Source of the DNA: Chloroflexota bacterium
Lineage (GTDB): Bacteria; Chloroflexota; Anaerolineae; J102
Direction: 5' to 3'
DNA: 8,103 nt
Assembly (NCBI GenBank): GCA_003353825.1
Contig: PIVW01000263.1
Span: 1 to 8,103 of the forward strand
Made by a program: the position numbers and the translations under genes. Of this stretch, positions 1-5,529 are shown piece by piece. A model generated the notes under the pieces. That model saw nothing but the letters and a program-made list of their open reading frames with translations. It was not told the origin of the DNA and ran no database searches. Within the stretch, counting starts at the first letter, position 1. Each line of letters opens with the position of its first letter.

Positions 1-217
1 GGCGACCCCACCAACCATCGACGCTCGCAGTCCCATTGGCGCCGGTGATGCCACCTTGGCCGGATTAATCTGGTCGACGTTAGACGGCTGTAACCCCGCA
101 GAGACTGCCCGGCGCGCCGTGGCCTGCGGCACAGCCGCCGCCATGCAAGAAGGCACAGCATTAGGAGACCATACATTGATCCATAAACTGTATGACCAGA
201 TCATTATCTCCTCCTGA
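1..217 (+). CDS. PfkB-family carbohydrate kinase, C-terminal fragment
   Basis: The window opens inside this gene; codons run from base 2 to the TGA at 215-217, leaving 71 residues. The visible part holds the PfkB C-terminal signature SPIGAGDATLAG, whose GAGD supplies the catalytic base Asp and the anion hole for ATP-dependent phosphorylation of a sugar or sugar phosphate. The tail, an alanine-rich helix followed by about 25 residues to the stop, is normal for this family. The SP-GAGD form resembles the 1-phosphofructokinase/tagatose-6-phosphate kinase branch, but the substrate-binding N-terminal two thirds lie outside the window, so the substrate is not assignable. The URO-D gene starts 45 bases downstream on the same strand, so the two may be co-transcribed. 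Confidence 0.88.
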   Translation, partial: ATPPTIDARSPIGAGDATLAGLIWSTLDGCNPAETARRAVACGTAAAMQEGTALGDHTLIHKLYDQIIISS

Positions 218-221
218 AGAC

Positions 222-247
222 AACGCAACACGTAACACGCAACACGC
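222..247 (+). repeat. Short heptamer tandem repeat between the kinase and URO-D genes
   Basis: Three head-to-tail 7-base units lie at 227-247: AACACGT, AACACGC, AACACGC. A partial unit AACGC precedes them at 222-226. The array fills most of the 45-base gap between the kinase stop and the Shine-Dalgarno GGAG (254-257) of the next gene. Its function is unknown; it may be simple slippage. Confidence 0.7.
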
Positions 248-262
248 CCCATCGGAGTAACC

Positions 263-1396
263 ATGGATTTGTCAGCTTACGGAACACCCAGCAACCGCAG
301 AGAGCGCGTCTTAAAGGCCATCGCCCACGAAGAAACTGACTACATTCCCTACAATTTCCATGCCATTCCCATGGTTTATCACAAGATCCGTGACTACTAT
401 GGCCTGCAGACCAGCGAGGAAGTGGCGGAATTAATCGGCAATCATGTAGTCAAAATCGGAACCGACTTCAACTACAATCCCTGGGCCACCGAGATCAAGC
501 AGCTCGATCTCACACCCAGCGGCGGGCCTGTCCACACCAATCTGGACGAGGCTGGAGAGTTGCACGAAGATGAGTTTGGTTGCATGTGGGACCGCCACTC
601 CGGCATGCCCCACCCGGTAGCTTATCCGCTCGAGGAAGATCCTACCTTGCTTGACTCCTACCAGATGCCCGACCCTTACCGTGCGGGCCGTTTCGACCCG
701 GCCGCCGCTCTGGCGGAACGCTGGCGGGATAAGGCCTTCATTTTTGGTAAGCTGGGCATGGCGCTGTTCGAGCGCGCCTGGAGCATCCGCAGCATGACCA
801 AGCTCATGGTGGACATGATTCAGCGGCCAGAGTTCGTGCACGAGTTAATGGACAGAATTCTCATAGAATGGGATATCCCCATCATCGACCAGCAGATCGA
901 CATCGGCGTCGACGGCTTCTATTTTGCCGATGATTGGGGCACTTCCTCCGGCCTCATGTTCAGCCCCAAGATGTGGCGTAAATTCATCAAGCCGAGATTG
1001 GCTAAAATATTCGACCATTGTCACGCACGTGGCGTCTATGTGGGCCTGCATTCTGACGGCCAGATCCAGCCCCTCTTCCCCGAGTTGGTCGAGATCGGTC
1101 TGGATATCTTCAATCCCCTGGAACCGGCGGCCATGGACCGCCTGGAGATGAAAGAGCTCTACGGCGATAAAGTCACCTTCTATGGTGGTCTGGACGTCGA
1201 ACACACCATGCCGTTCGGAAACCCGCAAGATGTGCGGGAGGAGACGCGTTGGTTGGTCGAGAACCTGGGGCGGGGTGGCGGTTACATACTACAGACAAGC
1301 CATCAGGTGCTATGGGATACGCCGATGGAGAACATCGTTGCGTACATCGAGGAGGTGCGGGCGATGGCGGGGTTGGAGACGCCACGCATAGGTTGA
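263..1396 (+). CDS. Uroporphyrinogen-decarboxylase-fold protein, MtaA/CmuA-like corrinoid methyltransferase
   Basis: A complete 377-residue protein of the usual length for URO-D-like methyltransferases. It begins with the family opening RRERVLKAIAHEETDYIPY (residues 12-30). The core segment FADDWGTSSGLMFSP (221-235) leads into HSDGQI (263-268) and then IGLDIFNPLEP (278-288), the order expected of the TIM-barrel fold. In MtaA/CmuA enzymes the equivalent of HSDG is HxCG, where His and Cys bind the zinc that activates the thiol acceptor; here the Cys position is Asp265. The start is supported by GGAG at 254-257, five bases before ATG. Known relatives move methyl groups between a corrinoid protein and a thiol or methyl donor in the cytoplasm. 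The RACo-like and activation-domain genes elsewhere in the window support a corrinoid role, but substrate and partner are unknown. True haem-pathway HemE is unlikely given the sequence pattern. Confidence 0.9.
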   Translation: MDLSAYGTPSNRRERVLKAIAHEETDYIPYNFHAIPMVYHKIRDYYGLQTSEEVAELIGNHVVKIGTDFNYNPWATEIKQLDLTPSGGPVHTNLDEAGELHEDEFGCMWDRHSGMPHPVAYPLEEDPTLLDSYQMPDPYRAGRFDPAAALAERWRDKAFIFGKLGMALFERAWSIRSMTKLMVDMIQRPEFVHELMDRILIEWDIPIIDQQIDIGVDGFYFADDWGTSSGLMFSPKMWRKFIKPRLAKIFDHCHARGVYVGLHSDGQIQPLFPELVEIGLDIFNPLEPAAMDRLEMKELYGDKVTFYGGLDVEHTMPFGNPQDVREETRWLVENLGRGGGYILQTSHQVLWDTPMENIVAYIEEVRAMAGLETPRIG

Positions 1397-1424
1397 AATT
1401 GCACGAAACAACTCTGTAAGCGGC

Positions 1425-1453
1425 TTGACAATTCGGTTCGTATTAAGTATGAC
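1425..1453 (+). promoter_or_regulatory. Possible sigma-70-type promoter whose -10 box is split by the MITE
   Basis: A perfect TTGACA lies at 1425-1430, followed by 17 bases and TATGAC at 1448-1453. The TAT belongs to the host flank and the GAC to the element. In the sequence before insertion, inferred from the 6-bp target duplication, the hexamer would be TATGTT. Both versions match TATAAT at four of six bases. If real, it once read towards the URO-D relic at 1602-2086. Called on spacing and the -35 box only. Confidence 0.3.
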
Positions 1454-1601
1454 TCCCCTGAAAAAAGGTCTAAACAAGCAGTGAAGGCCGAGATTACAGC
1501 AAAAATCGTGGGGTTTGAACGCGCTTTTCCCCGTGAAACCCTATGTTTTCCTCTGCGATCTCTGCGTCCTTTGCGGTTAATAGGCTTTTTTCAGTGGACT
1601 C
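1451..1601 (+). mobile_element. MITE-like element, copy 1 (151 bp)
   Basis: A 151-base non-coding unit matches copy 2 (3679-3829) at 139 of 151 positions with no gaps. The left end GACTCCCCTGAAAAAAG and the reverse complement of the right end, GAGTCCACTGAAAAAAG, agree at 15 of 17 bases. It is flanked by a perfect 6-base direct repeat AAGTAT (1445-1450 and 1602-1607), read as a target-site duplication. There is no room for a transposase, so it would have to be moved in trans. The right half (1551-1580) is identical in both copies and contains three imperfect units, CTCTGCGAT, CTCTGCGTC and CTTTGCGGT. It sits between the intact URO-D gene and the URO-D relic. The transposase family is unknown. 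Confidence 0.85.
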
Positions 1602-2086
1602 AAGTATGTTTTTACCGAAAATAAGTACCCAGGCGTCTATGTGGGAACTGATGCTGTGCGCGAGGCCGAGATAGTAGGGGCTTCCCTCTACTGGCAGGAG
1701 GATGATGTACCAGGGGTCAGCGATGAGTCATTCATCAAAGGTCATGATGATCTCAAACAGCTGCGGTTACCCGATCCACTGGGCAACAATCGCATGCATG
1801 AACAGATTAAGGCGCTCATGATTCCTCTGCAAGAACTAGGAGATGACAAGGTTGTTTTCGCTTGGGTCGAGGCGCCTTTTCAAGAATCGGCTATGCTTCG
1901 AAACATCAACTATTTCGTGGTTGACCTGTACAAAAACCAGAGCTTGTACATGACCTGATGCGCTTTAGCCTGGAGTTGGAACTGGACTACGGTATTGCAC
2001 AGATCGAGGCAGGCGCTCGCTATATCGGTGTTGGCGATGCTGTAGCATCACTCACGTCCCCTCAGCCTTCCGTTTACGATCAGTAG
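1602..2086 (+). pseudogene. Relic of a second URO-D-fold methyltransferase gene
   Basis: The reading frame from 1602 gives KYVFTENKYPGVYVG, then a URO-D-like segment with DDLKQLRLPDPLG and a helix ending NYFVVDLYKN. The frame then breaks: near 1937 it moves to the one beginning CCA (1937-1939). It continues PELVHDLMRFSLELEL and AQIEAGARYIGVGDAVASL to TAG at 2084-2086. The two halves join into one contiguous URO-D pattern (edPelvhdLm...qieaGA..ig.GDa.aSl.SP) if one C is restored, so a single-base deletion is the likely break. The N-terminal 40 or so residues and the whole C-terminal half with the metal site are missing. It is not a duplicate of the 263-1396 protein, whose sequence here is quite different. 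The intact target duplication around the MITE shows that the 5' loss was not caused by that insertion. Confidence 0.8.
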
Positions 2087-2111
2087 CAGTGGAGCAGGAC
2101 TCCACCGCTAC
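2083..2111. repeat. Imperfect palindrome with a 12-bp stem
   Basis: GTAGCAGTGGAG (2083-2094) and CTCCACCGCTAC (2100-2111) pair at 11 of 12 positions around a 5-base loop. No T-run follows on either strand, so a rho-independent terminator is unlikely. It overlaps the end of the URO-D relic and resembles dispersed REP-like palindromes, but no second copy is in the window. Confidence 0.65.
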
Positions 2112-2413
2112 AATCTCTCTGCTTTCGTGACTGCCGCCTAACATGGAGAGATGGATAGGGACCCAGCCGTCCCGTGCTGCGCCGTGTTGGATAATAAGCA
2201 GAAGTTACTAACTATTTGGGCTCGAACGAATACAAAAACGAGTCCATATCGAAGGAGTCCATTTCTTCATTTACGGCGTCATCTGGTGGTCATCAAGGTA
2301 GTCGTTACAATTGCCTCTCCCGATGATGTTATTTCTTCACGGAATGCCCATGTCTCATTTCCGAGTCTTTTCATCTCATTTTTCGGATCGGAGCTTAGCC
2401 TTGACACCGACCC
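2112..2413. other. Gene-free stretch downstream of the kinase gene
   Basis: I recognise no gene here. An 88-codon + strand frame (2151-2417) has no family resemblance and runs into the convergent kinase stop. On the - strand there are short open pieces, one ending at 2212-2214 with an acidic and aromatic tail, but stops interrupt them. They could be a heavily decayed gene or chance. No T-rich hairpin that would terminate the kinase transcript is evident. Confidence 0.5.
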
Positions 2414-3646
2414 TTAAGGGATAACTTGGGGAAAGTTGATGATGAACTTTGTACCATCGTTGAGCCCAGATTCTACCATAATAGTCCCGTATAAAGCCTC
2501 AGTCACGATAGAATGGACAATGGCCAGCCCCAATCCGCTTCCACCTTTACTTCGTCCTGTGGTGTAGAAGGGTTCAAACACGCGAGGGAGGTGTTCAGGA
2601 GCAATGCCCTGACCAAAATCTTGCACGGTCAGCACCACATTGGCCGGTACACGCTCTCTATCTGTGCTCAGCCCAATTTCAATCCTGCCGCCATTCTGAT
2701 TAGGATAGGCGTATCGCTCGATGTTGAATAGCAGATTGGTCAACACCTGGGTCAGATAGCCCGGGTAGCCTGACCAGGCTTTTAGTTCATCAGGCAGAGT
2801 GTCGTTGACCTCAATCTGGAGTTTGGCTTGGCGAGCATTGATTTTGAACAACCCAATAATATCCAGCACCAGGCTCGATAAGTTCACTGTTTCCCGGTGA
2901 GAGGTTAGCTGGCTCACTGATATTTTTTTGAAATTCTGCACCAATTTGTGGGCCCGACCTATATTACGGCTGGCCAGTTGTGCCGCCTCAAGCATATCGT
3001 CTAAGATAGCTTGAGCTACAACATCATCACTCAGCGAAGCCCTAAGTTTATCGCTCTGGACCCGCTTCTCAATCATATCGACGGTTGTATTGACAATCCC
3101 AAGTGGCGTATTCAGTTCATGAGCCACGCCAGCCACCATTTGGACTAGCGAACGGTGCCGTTGAGCCTCCATTTCAGCTTGCAAGGTGCGATGAGCCAAC
3201 TCGTCATCAAAATATCTCTCCATCAGGATTCGCATCCGCTTGACCAGGACCGAGAATACGGAGAGGGCAATAGACTGGGTTTCGGGGTTCAAAAGCAGGT
3301 TCAGAAATGTTGTCTTATCCAGCATAAAAAGACGGCAGGGGGTGGTACACGTGATTGTTGCCGAGCGGGGCTGATCATCAAGCAGAGCCATTTCGCCAAA
3401 ATAGTCGCCTAGCTTGAGGGCATCGATATCAACTTCGTTTCCTTCCTCATCCTGCTTAAAGACTCTGAGTTGGCCGTCCAAGACAACATACAGCGAATCC
3501 GATCTTTCGCCTTCCCGACAAACGACCTGATCGGCTTCTAACAAGAGAATTTGACCGGTCTTGACCAACTCTTCTAGCCCCTCGACCGGTAGCAGACTAA
3601 ACAGGGGAACTTCTTTTAGGATGCTTCCTATCTTGAATGTTCCCAT
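2414..3646 (-). CDS. Soluble histidine kinase with N-terminal cyclic-nucleotide-binding domain
   Basis: A 410-residue two-domain sensor kinase. Residues about 10-125 form a CNB/CAP-ED domain, with the phosphate-binding cassette GDYFGEMALLDDQPRSAT at 80-97. It keeps the Glu85 and Arg94 that grip cyclic nucleotide ribose phosphate in CAP-type domains. A helical linker (about 130-168) leads to the phospho-acceptor box GVAHELNTP with His176. The ATPase domain shows the N box TNLLFN (303-308), D-box DFGQG (343-347), F box FEPFYTT (357-363) and G2 box GGSGLGLAI (368-376). No membrane segment or signal peptide is seen, so it should act in the cytoplasm on an internal signal. The start lacks a strong Shine-Dalgarno. 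A MITE copy lies 32 bases upstream of the ATG. The response regulator gene upstream on the same strand is the likely partner. Whether the ligand is cAMP, cGMP or another molecule is unknown. Confidence 0.92.
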   Translation of the reverse strand: MGTFKIGSILKEVPLFSLLPVEGLEELVKTGQILLLEADQVVCREGERSDSLYVVLDGQLRVFKQDEEGNEVDIDALKLGDYFGEMALLDDQPRSATITCTTPCRLFMLDKTTFLNLLLNPETQSIALSVFSVLVKRMRILMERYFDDELAHRTLQAEMEAQRHRSLVQMVAGVAHELNTPLGIVNTTVDMIEKRVQSDKLRASLSDDVVAQAILDDMLEAAQLASRNIGRAHKLVQNFKKISVSQLTSHRETVNLSSLVLDIIGLFKINARQAKLQIEVNDTLPDELKAWSGYPGYLTQVLTNLLFNIERYAYPNQNGGRIEIGLSTDRERVPANVVLTVQDFGQGIAPEHLPRVFEPFYTTGRSKGGSGLGLAIVHSIVTEALYGTIMVESGLNDGTKFIINFPQVIP

Positions 3647-3678
3647 AACATTGCGCGTTTTTTCCTGTAAGCCTGATT

Positions 3679-3829
3679 GACTCCCCTGAAAAAAGGTCTA
3701 ATCAAGCAGTGAAGGCTGAGACAACAGCAAAAATGATGGCGTTTGGATGCGCTTTTCCACGTGAAACCCCATGTTTACCTCTGCGATCTCTGCGTCCTTT
3801 GCGGTTAATAGGCTTTTTTCAGTGGACTC
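3679..3829 (+). mobile_element. MITE-like element, copy 2 (151 bp)
   Basis: The same length and orientation as copy 1 (1451-1601), with 12 substitutions and no gaps. The differences cluster in the middle (3701-3778), while both ends and the last 50 bases are identical. It is flanked by its own perfect 6-base duplication CTGATT (3673-3678 and 3830-3835). The duplication differs from that of copy 1, which argues for independent insertions rather than a segmental duplication. It lies in the gap between the response regulator and the kinase, 32 bases before the kinase start codon. It may therefore have separated a former operon or altered kinase expression; that effect is inference. Confidence 0.87.
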
Positions 3830-3835
3830 CTGATT

Positions 3836-4076
3836 TAGCGACAAAGTCATTCGTTGCGCGTACGCCGTGAGCAGTAACCTGGTCTTTACGAATAAGCGTA
3901 CAGCAATCTTGAACAGTAAGTAAAGCTGTCAATCACGGCTTCGACCTTGATAGAATAACCCCTGCTGTCGTGGAGGTCACCATCATCGCTTATCGCTATC
4001 AGCCACCTAAATTGGCTCGTTCTCGTACTTCGTCCTTAGCTTGGGCTTCGTGCTACAGGGTTCTCAATACTCTGGA
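3836..4076. other. Remaining gap between response regulator and kinase
   Basis: No gene is recognised. Together with the MITE and its duplication it makes a 430-base gap between the regulator stop and the kinase start. Without the element the gap would be about 273 bases, still long for a tight operon. It contains one arm of the 22-bp inverted repeat (3986-4007). No convincing terminator was found on the - strand. Confidence 0.5.
3986..4007 (-). repeat. 22-bp inverted repeat, left arm
   Basis: Read on the - strand this begins GGTGGCTGATAGCGATAA and ends GCGA. It matches the + strand at 4994-5015 at 21 of 22 bases, so the two copies face each other across the response regulator gene. No flanking direct duplication is seen. 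Its function is unknown. Confidence 0.7.
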
Positions 4077-4934
4077 TCACTTTGCCAGATACCACATATA
4101 TGCTACGTTCATCCAAGGGCGATAGATCAAGTCGACAATAGAATGTGGGGGATCAACGGTTGTTTTGAATATCAAATTGAGCTCTGGACGATTTGGCTGT
4201 GAGGTAACTTTGATAAGCATATTCTCTCCATCATTGACATATTTATCTCCATCTCGGCTTAAAGAGATGCCCTCAAGCTGACTGAGGCGATCCTTCACCT
4301 CTACAACCTCTTTCTCATTCCATTCAATTCCCACTATCATGCTATCGTCGATTAACACAGCACCTTTGAGCGCTGTTGAAGCAGCTAAGGTCTCTCCTAT
4401 CGCATTAAGGTCCTGTAGGGTCTTCCCAAGACTCTCCATGAGCTTTTCTTTCGTGCTCAATGTTGAAATAGCGTTTCCTACGATCAACGCACCTGCCAGC
4501 GAAAGATTAGACCATAGATATTGGCGTACACCACTCTTTACAAGGGTATATAGCTTGTCCTCAGTGGCTTCTATCTTCGTAAAGTATCCATTGATATCGT
4601 AACGGTCTACGATCTCCCGCTCCGGTGCGATGCCAGGCTGTCCCGTACGGATAAAAAGCTGAGTGATCTTATTGTCCATCTCTTCACGGATAAATTGGCA
4701 AAGCTCAAGGCCAGCGGTGTCGGTTTCCATCACCACGTCGATAAATGCCACAGAGGTTAAGGGCATTAAGTCTGGTGTGTATTTAAGAATTTCAATGGCC
4801 TCAGCTTTGCTCTGTGCTGAATGTAACTTTATTGGTAGACCATATACATCAATATTTCGCATCACCAGCTTTGACATGCTTAGTACATCAGGTTCATCGT
4901 CTACCAAAAGAACTTCCCATTTTCCAAAGATCAT
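4077..4934 (-). CDS. Response regulator with DUF3369-like receiver context and unassigned C-terminal half
   Basis: A 285-residue protein starting at MIFGKWEVLLVDDEPD. The receiver domain (about 6-122) has the acidic pair Asp12/Asp13, phospho-acceptor Asp66 in FIDVVMETD, switch Thr97 in RTGQPG and Lys120. The segments RTGQPGIAPERE (96-107) and YDINGY (112-117) closely resemble receivers of the DUF3369/RpfG-like group. The remaining 165 residues contain a helical stretch (about 125-188) and a compact alpha/beta-looking end (190-285). They show no HD-GYP, GGDEF, EAL or helix-turn-helix motif that I can see. The start was chosen over an upstream in-frame ATG at 5123 because a near-perfect Shine-Dalgarno (4941-4948) sits six bases before it and the receiver fold begins here. 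The downstream CNB histidine kinase is the likely phosphodonor. The output mechanism is unknown. Confidence 0.88.
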   Translation of the reverse strand: MIFGKWEVLLVDDEPDVLSMSKLVMRNIDVYGLPIKLHSAQSKAEAIEILKYTPDLMPLTSVAFIDVVMETDTAGLELCQFIREEMDNKITQLFIRTGQPGIAPEREIVDRYDINGYFTKIEATEDKLYTLVKSGVRQYLWSNLSLAGALIVGNAISTLSTKEKLMESLGKTLQDLNAIGETLAASTALKGAVLIDDSMIVGIEWNEKEVVEVKDRLSQLEGISLSRDGDKYVNDGENMLIKVTSQPNRPELNLIFKTTVDPPHSIVDLIYRPWMNVAYMWYLAK

Positions 4935-4940
4935 TGATAT

Positions 4941-4948
4941 ACCTCCTA
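4941..4948 (-). promoter_or_regulatory. Strong Shine-Dalgarno that fixes the response regulator start
   Basis: On the - strand the bases read TAGGAGGT, six bases before the ATG at 4932-4934. It is the strongest ribosome-binding site in the window. It rules out the longer frame beginning at 5123, whose extra 63 codons do not resemble a receiver domain. Confidence 0.88.
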
Positions 4949-4993
4949 AAAGTTGTTGTGGACTGTTTTCTAATATGAAATTTCTTGTCTTTG

Positions 4994-5015
4994 GGTGGCT
5001 GACAGCGATAAGCGA
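4994..5015 (+). repeat. 22-bp inverted repeat, right arm
   Basis: The sequence GGTGGCTGACAGCGATAA followed by GCGA matches the - strand of 3986-4007 with one mismatch. It lies 60 bases upstream of the response regulator start codon, where an operator or promoter might be. The regulator gene is thus bracketed by inward-facing copies 986 bases apart. Confidence 0.7.
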
Positions 5016-5125
5016 CTTTAGGATCAGGGCGATCGCATCTAATATGTAAAGTAGAGGCTTAAAAATTCGGAAGAGTAATGACTGAATGGGCGCTCTACCC
5101 CCTGATCCAAAGTGGAAGAGCACTC

Positions 5126-5230
5126 ATGAAACGGGTACCAACTGGCATCAAAGAACATTTTGCATCTGTCAACGACCTCCGAATGGAGCGGACGAAGGAG
5201 CATCCGCTGATAAACATTCTGACCATTTAA
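5126..5230 (+). pseudogene. ISAs1-type transposase, N-terminal relic
   Basis: A 34-codon frame from ATG 5126 to TAA 5228-5230 contains IKEHFASVNDLRMERTKEHP followed by LINILTI. This is the characteristic opening of ISAs1/H-repeat transposases (HF..l.DpR.eRtK.HpLldIl.I). Full-length family members have some 350 or more residues; here the frame stops just where the first hydrophobic helix should follow. No convincing continuation is visible in the next 300 bases in any frame, and no clear insertion-sequence end was found. It is a remnant of an old insertion upstream of the response regulator, on the opposite strand. Confidence 0.72.
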
Positions 5231-5529
5231 TCTTCAAATGGAGTCGCCCGATCCGATGCAACAGGAAGCTAAGACGCAGGCGGTGGAATCAAACAAAACT
5301 ATTGAAGACTAAATAATTAAAACCATTGTAATTAAAACACATGACATATGAAATCACAAAATCCAATGCCTTAGCCAAAATTGAAGACGGCCTTTGAGGC
5401 AGGCTCGGGTACGGAACGGACAAGTTTTTATTTTTCTCGGGTTTCTGTGCTCATCCCTGACCTATGTCTTGTCTGCCTGAGGCGCAGCCCCGCTAGTTTT
5501 CTCGTAAGGATAAATGCGCAGATATGATT
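5231..5529. other. Gene-free AT-rich stretch
   Basis: No gene is recognised. An 18-codon frame starts at ATG 5341 and stops at 5397, with no family resemblance. A small hairpin GCCTTTGAGGC lies just after the AT-rich part, and GCCTGAGGC occurs near 5475. Neither is followed by a clear T-run on the strand that would end the 5530-6258 transcript. The first part may be decayed insertion-sequence DNA continuing from the transposase relic. Confidence 0.45.

Noticed and set aside
431..1228. Two long antisense frames opposite the URO-D gene
   Set aside because: They are shadows of a GC-rich coding gene with clear family motifs on the + strand.
2212..2289. Acidic - strand tail that looks like the end of a protein
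   Set aside because: Only about 25 codons are open, with stops before them; an origin as a decayed gene cannot be supported.
2151..2417. 88-codon + strand open frame
   Set aside because: No recognisable family, low-complexity-like composition, no Shine-Dalgarno, and it overlaps the end of the convergent kinase gene.
5029..5036. GCGATCGC octamer resembling the cyanobacterial HIP1 site
   Set aside because: A single 8-base palindrome is not informative, and the other genes do not point to cyanobacteria.
5021..5108. 9-bp inverted repeat GGATCAGGG / CCCTGATCC with 70-base spacing
   Set aside because: Considered as an insertion-sequence end or hairpin, but it is short and widely spaced, with no duplication around it.
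4935..5123. 63-codon N-terminal extension of the response regulator
   Set aside because: The strong Shine-Dalgarno at 4941-4948 and the receiver-domain start place the true ATG at 4932-4934.
5341..5397. 18-codon open frame in the AT-rich gap
   Set aside because: Too short, with no Shine-Dalgarno and no recognisable relatives.
5391..5401. Small hairpin as terminator of the - strand operon
   Set aside because: The stem is only 4 bp, and no T-run follows on the - strand.
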